From the NCBI RefSeq assembly GCF_002157355.1, contig NZ_LYMK01000061.1, positions 1-32,456 of the forward strand: a stretch of DNA of 32,456 bases, in the 5' to 3' direction. Positions within the stretch are counted from its first letter, which is position 1. Each line of letters begins with the position of its first letter. The notes under the pieces were generated by a model that was not told where the DNA came from, did not search any database, and was given only the letters and a program-made list of their open reading frames with translations. A program made the position numbers and the translations under genes. This DNA comes from Variovorax sp. JS1663. GTDB lineage: Bacteria; Pseudomonadota; Gammaproteobacteria; Burkholderiales; Burkholderiaceae_C. Shown here in pieces: positions 11,951-19,947 of this stretch.

Positions 11951-11959
11951 GCAAGCAGC

Positions 11960-11993
11960 TGGCGGCAGCGCGGCTTTCGTCGCGCTGTCGCTG
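11960..11993 (+). promoter_or_regulatory. Stem-loop between pqqA and pqqB
   Basis: Bases 11960-11972 pair with 11981-11993 (13 pairs including three G-U) around the 8-base loop GCTTTCGT. No U-run follows, so it is not a standard terminator. It could stabilise a short pqqA transcript or partly stop transcription, so that much more PqqA than PqqB-E is made, as is known for pqq operons elsewhere. Confidence 0.6.
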
Positions 11994-12023
11994 ATCTCCC
12001 CATCGACCTCGCAGGTCCATCCC

Positions 12024-12956
12024 ATGAAAATTCTCGTGCTCGGCTCCGGTGCCGGCGGCGGCTTCCCGCAGTGGAACTGCAACTGCCGGCTGTGCGCCGG
12101 CCATCGCATCGGTGCTTTCACGGCGCATGCGCGCACGCAAAGCTCGATCGCGGTGTCGGCCGACGGCGAGTCATGGGTGCTGCTCAACGCATCGCCGGAC
12201 ATCGGACAGCAGATCCGGGATCACGCCCAGCTGCATCCCCGCCACGGCCTGCGCAGCACGCCCATCAAGGCCGTCGTCCTGATGGATGCGCAGATCGACC
12301 ACGTCACCGGCTTGCTCGGCATGCGCGAGGGGCCGTGCATCGACGTCTACGCGACGCCCTGCGTGTTCGAGGATCTGACCACCGTGTTCCCGGTCCTGAG
12401 CGTGCTCGAGCACTATTGCGGCACGCGCTGGCACATGCTTCCGATCGCTGGAACGCAGACCAGCGCCGCCTTCGTCGTCGACGGCATTCCGTCGCTGCGC
12501 TTCAAGGCCATGGCCATTCCAGGCAAGGCGCCACCCTATTCGCCGCACCGCCAGGAGCAGGCGGTCGGCGACAACATCGCCCTGCTCGTCGAGGATTCGG
12601 CCGACGGCCGCAGGCTGTTCTACTCCCCCGGCCTCGCGGAGGTCGGCAAGAATGAACTGCAGTGGATGAGCGATGCCGATTGCCTGCTCGTCGACGGCAC
12701 GTTCTGGGCCGAAGAGGAAATGCGGCATGCGGGCCTGAGCGGGAAGACCGCCAGCGAAATGGGCCACCTGCCGCAGATCGGCAACGAGGGACGCATCGGC
12801 ATGCTCGACGTCATGCTGGCGACCCCGGCCCGGCGCAAGGTGCTGATCCACATCAACAACAGCAACCCGATCCTGGACGAGTCGAGCGAGCAACGCCGCC
12901 TGCTCGATGGCCATGGCATCGAGGTCGCATACGACGGCATGGAGATCACGCTGTGA
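12024..12956 (+). CDS. pqqB: PQQ biosynthesis protein PqqB
   Basis: 310 residues with the metallo-beta-lactamase fold of PqqB. The start MKILVLGSGAGGGFPQWNC leads into the Zn-binding CxCxxC motif (C19, C21, C24). Later come NASPDIGQQI, MDAQIDHVTGLLGMREG and the C-terminal IHINNSNPILDE. PqqB is thought to be an iron hydroxylase acting on the cross-linked Glu-Tyr intermediate in the cytosol. The ATG at 12024 is the start conserved in the family; the frame is open further upstream but unlike PqqB. Its stop overlaps the pqqC start by 4 bases. Confidence 0.95.
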   Translation: MKILVLGSGAGGGFPQWNCNCRLCAGHRIGAFTAHARTQSSIAVSADGESWVLLNASPDIGQQIRDHAQLHPRHGLRSTPIKAVVLMDAQIDHVTGLLGMREGPCIDVYATPCVFEDLTTVFPVLSVLEHYCGTRWHMLPIAGTQTSAAFVVDGIPSLRFKAMAIPGKAPPYSPHRQEQAVGDNIALLVEDSADGRRLFYSPGLAEVGKNELQWMSDADCLLVDGTFWAEEEMRHAGLSGKTASEMGHLPQIGNEGRIGMLDVMLATPARRKVLIHINNSNPILDESSEQRRLLDGHGIEVAYDGMEITL

Positions 12957-13741
12957 ACGTCGAGTTCGCCCCTCCTGAAACCTGCGCGGCCTCGCTCGAG
13001 GCGGCACGCGACAAGCTGCAGCGCCTCTGGGCATTCGACGAGTTCGAAGCCCGCCTGCGCGCCTGCGAGTCGCGCTACCACATTCACCACCACTTCAATG
13101 TGCGGCTCAACCGCGGCGAACTGCAGCCCTTCCAGGTGCGCGCCTGGGTGGCCAACCGCTTCTACTACCAGGTCAACATCCCGCGCAAGGACGCCGCGAT
13201 CCTGTCCAACTGCCCGGATCGCGAGCAGCGGCGACGCTGGGTCCTGCGCATCCTCGACCATGACGGCCGCGATGCCTATGACGGCGACGAGGCCGGCGGC
13301 ATCGAGGCGTGGAGCCGGCTCGCGCAGGCCGTCGGGCTCGATCCGGACGACCTGCGCACGCATCGCCACGTGCAGCCCGGCGTGCGCTTCGCCGTCGATG
13401 CCTACGTGAACTTCGCACGCCAGCGCCCGTGGGAAGAAGCCGCCATCTCGTCGTTGACCGAAATGTTCGCGCCGAAGATCCATGCCGACCGCCTGGCCGC
13501 ATGGCCGACGCTCTACCCCTGGATCGCGGCGGACGGGTTGGCCTACTTCCGCAGTCGCATCCCGCTCGCCACGCGCGACGTCGAGCACGGACTGGAAGTG
13601 GCCCGCACGTGGTGCACCACGCGCGCACGGCAGGAGCGTGCGATCGCCATCCTGCATTTCAAGCTCGACATCCTCTGGTCGATGCTGGACGCCATCGAGC
13701 GCGGCTTTCCCGACGACATGCCCGAGGCGCAACGGCCATGA
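12953..13741 (+). CDS. pqqC: PQQ synthase PqqC
   Basis: 262 residues. Hallmarks of pyrroloquinoline-quinone synthase are YHIHHHFNVRLNRGEL, WVANRFYYQVNIPRKDAAIL and the C-terminal HFKLDILWSMLDAI. It performs the final ring closure and eight-electron oxidation to PQQ using oxygen, without metal. The start is a GTG within the GTGA overlap with the pqqB stop; no other start precedes the conserved region without deep overlap. Its own stop overlaps pqqD as ATGA, so the three genes are translationally coupled. Confidence 0.95.
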   Translation: MNVEFAPPETCAASLEAARDKLQRLWAFDEFEARLRACESRYHIHHHFNVRLNRGELQPFQVRAWVANRFYYQVNIPRKDAAILSNCPDREQRRRWVLRILDHDGRDAYDGDEAGGIEAWSRLAQAVGLDPDDLRTHRHVQPGVRFAVDAYVNFARQRPWEEAAISSLTEMFAPKIHADRLAAWPTLYPWIAADGLAYFRSRIPLATRDVEHGLEVARTWCTTRARQERAIAILHFKLDILWSMLDAIERGFPDDMPEAQRP

Positions 13742-14001
13742 TCGCGCCCGACGCACGGTTGCGCATGTCGGCGCTCTTCAGGATGCAGTTCGAGCCTGCG
13801 CAGGACAGCTGGGTGCTGCTGTATCCGGAAGGCATGGTGCGGCTCAACACGCCGGCGGCCGAGATCCTGCGGCGCTGCGATGGCCGGCGCACCGTGCACG
13901 AGATCGTTGCCGAACTGGAGCAAGAGTTCGCCCAGTCGCCCCTGCACGACGACGTGGTCGTCTTCCTCGGCCAGGCGCTCGAGCGCGGCTGGCTGCAATA
14001 G
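13738..14001 (+). CDS. pqqD: PqqA-binding chaperone PqqD
   Basis: 87 residues, the normal size for this RiPP recognition element. The stretch LYPEGMVRLNTPAAEILRRCDG is the PqqD signature, with the C-terminal helix ending VFLGQALERGWLQ. PqqD binds PqqA and delivers it to PqqE. The ATG lies within the ATGA overlap with pqqC. It ends 7 bases before pqqE. Confidence 0.94.
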   Translation: MIAPDARLRMSALFRMQFEPAQDSWVLLYPEGMVRLNTPAAEILRRCDGRRTVHEIVAELEQEFAQSPLHDDVVVFLGQALERGWLQ

Positions 14002-14008
14002 GGTCGAC

Positions 14009-15214
14009 GTGGCACAGACTATCGGACGCGGCGCAGTGCGGCCACCGTTCTGGCTGCTGGCGGAGCTCACGTACCGTTGTCCGCTGCACTGCGTGTTCTG
14101 CTCGAACCCGGTCGACTATGCGCACCATGGGAGCGAGCTCGACACCGACACCTGGAAGCGCATCCTCGCCGAGGCGCGGGCGATGGGTGCCGTGCAGCTC
14201 GGCTTCTCGGGCGGAGAGCCCCTGCTGCGCGACGATCTGGCGGAACTCGTCGCGCATGCGAGCCGCCTGGGCTTCTACACCAACCTCATCACCTCCGGCG
14301 TCGGCCTCACGGCCCCGCGCGCCCGGGAACTGAAGGCCGCCGGCCTCGACCACATCCAACTGTCTTTTCAGGATTCGACGCGCGAGCTGAACGACTTCAT
14401 CAGCTCGACGAAGACTTTCGAGCTCAAGTCGAGGGTCGCGCGCATCATCAAGGAAGAGGGTTACCCGATGGTCCTGAACTGCGTGATGCACCGCTTCAAC
14501 CTGCAGCACGTGGACCGCATCATCGACATGGCCGAGCGCATGGGCGCCGACTACCTCGAGCTCGCCAACACGCAGTACTACGGCTGGGCCTGGCTCAACC
14601 GCGCAGCCCTCATGCCCACTGTGGACGAGCTGCGCGCTGCCGAGGCCATCGTCGACGCCCACCGCCAGCGGCTGGGCGGCCGCATGAAGGTGCTGTGGGT
14701 CTCGCCCGACTATGCCGATGCCAAACCCAAGCCCTGCATGGCAGGCTGGGGCGCCGTCTTCATGGTGGTGGCGCCCGACGGCGTCGCCATGCCGTGCCAC
14801 AGCGCCCGCATGCTGCCCGGCCCGCCGCTGCCGGACCTGCAGGCCGTGTCGGTCAGCGATGCGTGGTTCGGCAGCGAGGCGTTCAACCGCTATCGGGGAC
14901 AGGCCTGGATGACGTCCGCCTGCAGCGACTGCGACGAGCGGAACCACGACTTCGGCGGCTGCCGCTGCCAGGCCTTCCTCGTCACGGGCGACGCGGCAGC
15001 GACCGATCCGGTGTGTCCGAAGAGCGAGCACCGCGGCCTGGTCGACGACATGCTGAGCGCGACCGCGAGCCAGCGCGCGGCACGGAACGCTGCGCAGGAG
15101 CAGCCGCTGCGCTTCGTGCCCGGCGCACGCCGCGCCGCGGGGCTGATCTACCGCAGCGACGAGAACTCCGTCGCCTGCGGCCCGCGCACCGCCGAGGGCC
15201 TCGCCGCATGCTGA
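14009..15214 (+). CDS. pqqE: PqqA peptide cyclase PqqE (radical SAM)
   Basis: 401 residues. The radical-SAM motif C24-x3-C28-x2-C31 (CPLHCVFC) is followed by GFSGGEPLLR for SAM binding. The C-terminal SPASM region carries auxiliary-cluster cysteines in KPCMAGWG, MPCHSA and ACSDCDERNHDFGGCRCQAF (about residues 300-325). PqqE forms the Glu-Tyr C-C bond in PqqA. Start is GTG at 14009; an AGGG precedes it. The last about 50 residues are Ala/Arg-rich and go beyond the usual end of the family, with the final codons overlapping the next gene by 7 bases. Confidence 0.95.
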   Translation: MAQTIGRGAVRPPFWLLAELTYRCPLHCVFCSNPVDYAHHGSELDTDTWKRILAEARAMGAVQLGFSGGEPLLRDDLAELVAHASRLGFYTNLITSGVGLTAPRARELKAAGLDHIQLSFQDSTRELNDFISSTKTFELKSRVARIIKEEGYPMVLNCVMHRFNLQHVDRIIDMAERMGADYLELANTQYYGWAWLNRAALMPTVDELRAAEAIVDAHRQRLGGRMKVLWVSPDYADAKPKPCMAGWGAVFMVVAPDGVAMPCHSARMLPGPPLPDLQAVSVSDAWFGSEAFNRYRGQAWMTSACSDCDERNHDFGGCRCQAFLVTGDAAATDPVCPKSEHRGLVDDMLSATASQRAARNAAQEQPLRFVPGARRAAGLIYRSDENSVACGPRTAEGLAAC

Positions 15215-15921
15215 AGATCCACGGCCTCACGCAACGCTACGGTGCGCGGGTCGCGCTCGATGCGCTGAGCCTGTCGATCGCGCGCGGCGGCTTCGTGGTG
15301 CTGCTGGGACCGAACGGCGCCGGCAAGTCCACCCTCTTCCAGGTGCTGACCGGCCTGTTCGCAGCCGATGAAGGCGATGTGGAAGTCGCGGGGCTCTCGA
15401 TGCGCACGCAGGCCCGTCATGCGCTGGCGCACATCGGCGTGGTGTTCCAGCAGCAGTCGCTCGACCTGGACCTGAGCGTGGCGCGCAACCTGCAGTTCCA
15501 TGCCGACCTCCAGGGCCTGCCGGCCCATGAGTCGCGGGAGCGGATCGCCTTCGAGATGGCTCGCTTCGGCCTGCTGGCGGACATGCGGCGCAGCGTGCGC
15601 GAGCTGTCAGGCGGCAACCGCCGCAAGGTCGAACTGGTGCGCGCGCTGCTGCACCGGCCGCAGCTGCTGCTGATGGACGAGGCCACGGCCGGGCTGGACC
15701 CGAAGTCGCGCCGCGACCTCATCGACGGCTTGCGCGACGAGGTGCGGGAGCGCCACGTCACGGTGCTCTGGGCCACGCACCTGGTGTCCGAGGCCGAGCA
15801 GGCCGACCGCGTACTCGTGCTGCACCGCGGGCAGCTTCTGGCCGATGGATCGCCGGCCGACGTCGCCGCAGCGCTCGGCGGCGCGACGCTCGAAGCCGCG
15901 TTCCTGAACGCCACGCGGTAG
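15208..15921 (+). CDS. ABC transporter ATPase of the PQQ alcohol dehydrogenase system
   Basis: 237 residues. Walker A GPNGAGKST (about residue 34-42), Q-loop FQQQSLD, signature LSGGNRRKVEL, Walker B LLLMDEAT and the H-loop in ATHLVSEAEQ are all present. This is a single ATPase domain of the drug/polysaccharide export (ABC-2) type. With the beta-propeller, binding protein and permease that follow, it matches the ABC set that regularly accompanies PQQ alcohol dehydrogenases (PedA-C region of Pseudomonas). What it transports is not established. The ATG overlaps the pqqE stop. Confidence 0.9.
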   Translation: MLKIHGLTQRYGARVALDALSLSIARGGFVVLLGPNGAGKSTLFQVLTGLFAADEGDVEVAGLSMRTQARHALAHIGVVFQQQSLDLDLSVARNLQFHADLQGLPAHESRERIAFEMARFGLLADMRRSVRELSGGNRRKVELVRALLHRPQLLLMDEATAGLDPKSRRDLIDGLRDEVRERHVTVLWATHLVSEAEQADRVLVLHRGQLLADGSPADVAAALGGATLEAAFLNATR

Positions 15922-15958
15922 CCGATCGCAAACAACGACTTTGCAGGAGACAAGGCCC

Positions 15959-16948
15959 ATGCCCCCCTCGAACATGCTCGCGCTGACGCTCGCTTGCGCA
16001 TGCGCCTTCGCCGTGGCACCGGCACCGGCGGCAGCCAAGGGCAGCCAGCTCGCCTACATCTCGAGCGAGAAGGACAACGCCATCACGATGGTCGATCTGA
16101 AGACGCTGGCGGTCGTGGGCGTCATCCCCACCTGCAAGCGCCCGCGGCACATGCAGCACCTGAACGGCGGCACACAGCTGATGGTCGCCTGCAGCGACTC
16201 CGGCCGCGCCGACATCATCGACCTCCAGACCCGAAAGTCGGTCGGCAGCACGCCGCTCGGCGATGACCCCGAGGTCTTCGACCTGTCGCCGGACGGCAAG
16301 ACCGCCTTCGTGTCAGCCGAAGACGACGGCCTGCTCAACGTGTTCGACCTGGCGACGAAGAAGCTGGTCAAGGGCATCCCGGTCGGCAAGGAGCCCGAAG
16401 GCGTGAAGGTGTCGCCGGACGGCAAGCGCGTGTACGTGAGCTCCGAGGTCGCCAGCATGGTCCACGTCATCGACACCGCCACGCTCAAGGTCGTCAAGAA
16501 CATCGCGGTGGGCCAGCGGCCTCGCCGCTTCGCCTTCTCGGCCGACGGCGGCGAGCTGTGGGTGACGAACGAGCTGGGCAGCAGCGTCACCGTCATCTCG
16601 ACGGCGCAGCTGAACGTGCTGGCCACCGTGGTCTTCGAGGTCAAGGGCATGCGGCCGGACGACATCACGCCGGTCGGCATCGCGTTGTCGCGCGACGCGA
16701 AGACCATGTACGTCGGGCTGGGCCGGGCCAATCACGTGGCCTTCGTCGACGTCGCATCGCGCAAGACGACGGCCTTGGCGCTGGTCGGCAAGCGGGCGTG
16801 GGGCGTGGCGGTGAACGCCGACGGTTCCCGCCTGTTCGTGGCCAACGGGCTGTCGGACGACATGACCGTGGTCGACACGCGTACGGCCACGCCGATCAGG
16901 ACGGTGGCCGTGGGAAGGGTTCCGCACACCGTGGTGATCGATGACTAG
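15959..16948 (+). CDS. Periplasmic YVTN-type beta-propeller protein, PQQ-catabolism associated
   Basis: 329 residues. A signal peptide ends near PAAAKG (about residue 26). The rest is a set of about seven YVTN/NHL-like blades, each with forms such as DGKTAFVSAEDDGLLNVFDLAT, split here as DGKTAFVSAEDD and LLNVFDLAT, and DGKRVYVSSEVASMVHVIDT. It matches the beta-propeller found beside PQQ-linked ABC transporters. Role unknown, probably a periplasmic scaffold or binding partner. The ATG at 15959 was chosen because AGGAG lies at 15945-15949; a TTG 18 bases earlier would put the RBS inside the gene. Its stop overlaps the next gene by 8 bases. Confidence 0.88.
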   Translation: MPPSNMLALTLACACAFAVAPAPAAAKGSQLAYISSEKDNAITMVDLKTLAVVGVIPTCKRPRHMQHLNGGTQLMVACSDSGRADIIDLQTRKSVGSTPLGDDPEVFDLSPDGKTAFVSAEDDGLLNVFDLATKKLVKGIPVGKEPEGVKVSPDGKRVYVSSEVASMVHVIDTATLKVVKNIAVGQRPRRFAFSADGGELWVTNELGSSVTVISTAQLNVLATVVFEVKGMRPDDITPVGIALSRDAKTMYVGLGRANHVAFVDVASRKTTALALVGKRAWGVAVNADGSRLFVANGLSDDMTVVDTRTATPIRTVAVGRVPHTVVIDD

Positions 16949-18137
16949 CGTCGAAGGCCGGCGCCGCCTCGCGGCTGGGGCGCTTTTGCTCACGACCTTT
17001 GCCGGGAGCGCTTCCGCCGGGTCGCTGACGATCGGCATCGTCCAGCGTGCGGAGGACGATCGCCTGGAGCCGGCGCGTGTCGCGCTGGCCTACCCGGGGC
17101 ATCCGGGCGGGCGCGCGCGCGACGCGGTGGACCTGGCCGTCAAGGAGAGCCGGTTCGAACTCGAGGCCGCTGGCCTCCAAGTGACGGTGAGCGTGCGCGA
17201 CGCGACGTCCGCCGACGATGCCGTCAGGCAGCTGCGCCAACTCGACCAGGCCGGTGCCGCGGGCGCCCTGCTCGACCTGCCGTCGACGTGGATGGCTGCG
17301 GCCAGTGCGGCGAGCGCGATGGCCCTGATCAACGTCGGCGACAGCGCCGAATCGTCGCGCCAGCCGGGCTGCCGCGCCAACCTGTTCCATGCGCTGCCCA
17401 GCGACCGCATGCGCGCCGATGCCCTGGCGCAGTCCCTGCTCATTCGCAAGTGGACACGCGTGCTCCTTCTCTCCGGCCCCCGCCCAGACGACGCGGTGCG
17501 GCTGGGCCTCGCACAGGCCGCGCTGAAGCGCCTCGGCCTCAAGCAGGTGGCCGTGAAGAACTTCAAGCTGTCGGCCGACCCGCGGGAGCGCGACCTGGCC
17601 AACCCGCTGCTGTTGACCGGCGTCGCGGCCGTCGGCGGCGACTACGACGTCGTCTGGGTGGTGGACGGCGACGGCGAGTTCGCACGTACCCTGCCCTATC
17701 GCATCGCACTGCCGCGCCCCGTCGTGGGTGACGCCGGCATGAGCGCGGCGGCATGGGCGCCGCGTTTCGATCGCTACGGCGCGCCGCAGCTCGAGCGTCA
17801 CTTCGCGCGTGACGCTCGGCGGCCGATGACCGGCCACGACTGGGCGGCCTACATCGGTGCCAAAGCCCTGCTCCAGGCGGCACTCCAGCAACCCGCCGCG
17901 CCCCACCCCGCGAAGCTGAACGCCGCGCTCAACCGTCCCGACTTCACGCTCGACGGCTCCAAGGGCGTCCGCCTGAGCTTCCGCGCCTGGGACCGCCAAC
18001 TGCGCCAGCCGATGCTGCTGACCGACGGCCTGGCGGTCATCGGCTCGGCGCCGGTCGACGGGGTGATGCATGCGAAGAACGTGCTCGACACGCTCGGCAC
18101 CGACGCGCCCGAGTCCTCCTGCAAGGCGTCTCCGTGA
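16941..18137 (+). CDS. Periplasmic binding protein of the PQQ-linked ABC system
   Basis: 398 residues with a signal peptide (GALLLTTFAGSASAG). The body resembles a type I periplasmic binding protein: SLTIGIVQRAEDDRLEP, the long central FHALPSDRMRADALAQSLL, and a C-terminal part ending in DGVMHAKNVLDTLG. This pattern fits the substrate-binding component of the ABC set tied to PQQ alcohol dehydrogenases. Ligand unknown; an alcohol, PQQ or a toxic product are guesses only. Start ATG overlaps the propeller gene by 8 bases and the stop overlaps the permease by 4, so the genes are coupled. Confidence 0.85.
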   Translation: MTSVEGRRRLAAGALLLTTFAGSASAGSLTIGIVQRAEDDRLEPARVALAYPGHPGGRARDAVDLAVKESRFELEAAGLQVTVSVRDATSADDAVRQLRQLDQAGAAGALLDLPSTWMAAASAASAMALINVGDSAESSRQPGCRANLFHALPSDRMRADALAQSLLIRKWTRVLLLSGPRPDDAVRLGLAQAALKRLGLKQVAVKNFKLSADPRERDLANPLLLTGVAAVGGDYDVVWVVDGDGEFARTLPYRIALPRPVVGDAGMSAAAWAPRFDRYGAPQLERHFARDARRPMTGHDWAAYIGAKALLQAALQQPAAPHPAKLNAALNRPDFTLDGSKGVRLSFRAWDRQLRQPMLLTDGLAVIGSAPVDGVMHAKNVLDTLGTDAPESSCKASP

Positions 18138-18976
18138 GCGCCATCACCCCACCTGCCCGCGGCGCCTCGCATGCCGTCCAGGCGCTCCGCGCCATCGTCA
18201 TGCGCGAACTGGTCAAGTTCTGGCAGCAGAAGGCGCGGCTGCTCTCGGCGCTCGTGCGCCCCGTGCTGTGGCTCGCGGTGTTCGCTGCCGGATTCCGCAA
18301 CGTCTTCGGCGTAGCCATTGTGGAGCCCTACGAAACCTACGTGCCCTACGACGTCTACATCGCACCGGGCCTGATCGGCATGGTGCTCCTCTTCAACGGC
18401 ATGCAGTCCTCGCTGGCCATGGTGTACGACCGCGAGATGGGGCTGATGCGGCTGTTGCTGACCTCGCCGCTGCCACGCTGGTTCCTGCTCTTCTCGAAGA
18501 TGCTGGCGACCACGCTGCTCAGCCTGGCCCAGGTGTTGGCCTTCGTCGTCGTGGCGGCGCTGCTCGGCACCACCTTGCCGATGTCGCCGCTGCCGCTGCT
18601 GCACGCGGCGCTGGCCACGCTCGTGTCGGCGCTGATGCTGGCCTCGCTGGGCCTGCTGCTGTCGGTGTACGTCCGGCAGTTGGAGAACTTCGCCGGCACG
18701 ATGAACTTCGTGATCTTCCCGATGTACTTCCTCTCCACGGCGCTCTATCCGCTGTGGAAGCTGGAGGAGTCGGGTGCCACATGGGTGTATCGCGCCGTGC
18801 AATGCAACCCGTTCACGCATGCGGTCGAATGGATCCGCTTCGCCCTGTACGGCAAGGACCCGGGCGCGGCGCCGCTGGTCGTGTGCGCGACGCTGCTGGC
18901 GTGCTTCGCCCTGGCCTGCTGGGGCTACGATCCGCGGCGCGGATTCGGTGGACTGACCCAGCGAGGCGCCACATGA
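18134..18976 (+). CDS. pedC: ABC-2 type permease of the PQQ alcohol dehydrogenase system (PedC-like)
   Basis: 280 residues with about six membrane segments. Features of the family are RELVKFWQQKARLLSALVRPVLWL, split as RELVKFWQQKAR and LLSALVRPVLWL, then YETYVPYDVYIAPGLIGM, DREMGLMRLLLTSPLPRW and NFVIFPMYFLSTALYPLW. It resembles PedC of Pseudomonas putida. With the ATPase at 15208 it should form the membrane part of an exporter-like ABC transporter. GTG start within the GTGA overlap with the previous stop; its own TGA overlaps the next ATG. Confidence 0.9.
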   Translation: MSAITPPARGASHAVQALRAIVMRELVKFWQQKARLLSALVRPVLWLAVFAAGFRNVFGVAIVEPYETYVPYDVYIAPGLIGMVLLFNGMQSSLAMVYDREMGLMRLLLTSPLPRWFLLFSKMLATTLLSLAQVLAFVVVAALLGTTLPMSPLPLLHAALATLVSALMLASLGLLLSVYVRQLENFAGTMNFVIFPMYFLSTALYPLWKLEESGATWVYRAVQCNPFTHAVEWIRFALYGKDPGAAPLVVCATLLACFALACWGYDPRRGFGGLTQRGAT

Positions 18977-19947
18977 TGCGGCGCACGCTGCTGCGCGCAG
19001 GCCTGACGACGGCGGCCATCGCGGCGGCGCCGTGGGTTCGCGCCCAGCCCGGGGCCGAGGACTTCCCCGCGCACAGCCTGGTCCTCTGGGTGCCGTGGAC
19101 GGCCGGCGGCGGGACCGACGTCACGCTGCGCGTGCTGGCCGAGCTCGCCGGCCGCGTGCTGGGCCAGCGCATCGTCATCGAGAACCGCGGCGGCGCCGGC
19201 GGCACGCTGGCGATGCCGATCCTGCAGAACGCCCCGCCGGACGGCTACACGCTGGCCCAGATGCCACAGCCGGTGTTTCGGGCCCCGTTCACGCAGAAAG
19301 TCACGTGGGACCCGATCCGCGACACCACGCCGATCCTGCAGGTGAGCGGCGTGACGTTCGGCCTGCTGGTGCCCGCCGACAGTCCGCTGCGCAGCGTGTC
19401 CGATCTGCTGGCCTACGCCGCGGAGCACCCCGGCCAGCTGTCGCTGGCCACCAACGGCGTGGGCACCACGCCTCATGTCGTGCTCGATGCGCTGTTCGCC
19501 AGCCGCGGCCTGAGCTACCTGCACGTCCCCTACAAGGGCGCGGCCGAGCAGATGATCGCGCTGTCGGCCGGGCAGCTCATGGCGGGCGTCAACGCCAACG
19601 GCTTCGCACCTTTCGTCGACACCGGCCGCCTGCGCCTGCTCGCGACCTTCGGCGCCGCGCGCAGCAGGCGGTGGCCCACGGTGCCGACCATGAAGGAGCT
19701 CGGCCACGACGTCGTCGCGATGTCGCCCTATGGACTGGCCGGGCCGCGCGGCCTTCACGCATCGATCGTGCAGCGCCTCCACGACGCCTTCAAGGCCGCC
19801 CTGTTCGACCCTCGGCACATCGCCGAACTGGGCCGGTACGACCAGGAGATCGCCTACCTTGACAGCGCGGACTACGGGCGCAGCATGCGTGCGGCGGTCG
19901 CAGCGGAGAAGCAGATCGTGGAGCGCCTCGGCCTGGGTCCGGTGTGA
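18973..19947 (+). CDS. Tripartite tricarboxylate (Bug) family extracytoplasmic receptor
   Basis: 324 residues. A Tat-like or Sec signal (MMRRTLLRAGLTTAAIAAAPWVRA) precedes a typical Bug fold: VPWTAGGGTDVTLRVLAELAG, split as VPWTAGGGTDV and TLRVLAELAG, the IENRGGAGGTLAM loop, and LHVPYKGAAEQMIALSAGQL. Bug receptors bind small carboxylates or aromatic acids; Burkholderiales carry many without transporter genes. None of the TctA/TctB membrane partners are here. It sits in the middle of a coupled operon (ATGA overlap on the left, 1-base overlap on the right), so it may sense or bind a product of the pathway. Confidence 0.9.
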   Translation: MMRRTLLRAGLTTAAIAAAPWVRAQPGAEDFPAHSLVLWVPWTAGGGTDVTLRVLAELAGRVLGQRIVIENRGGAGGTLAMPILQNAPPDGYTLAQMPQPVFRAPFTQKVTWDPIRDTTPILQVSGVTFGLLVPADSPLRSVSDLLAYAAEHPGQLSLATNGVGTTPHVVLDALFASRGLSYLHVPYKGAAEQMIALSAGQLMAGVNANGFAPFVDTGRLRLLATFGAARSRRWPTVPTMKELGHDVVAMSPYGLAGPRGLHASIVQRLHDAFKAALFDPRHIAELGRYDQEIAYLDSADYGRSMRAAVAAEKQIVERLGLGPV

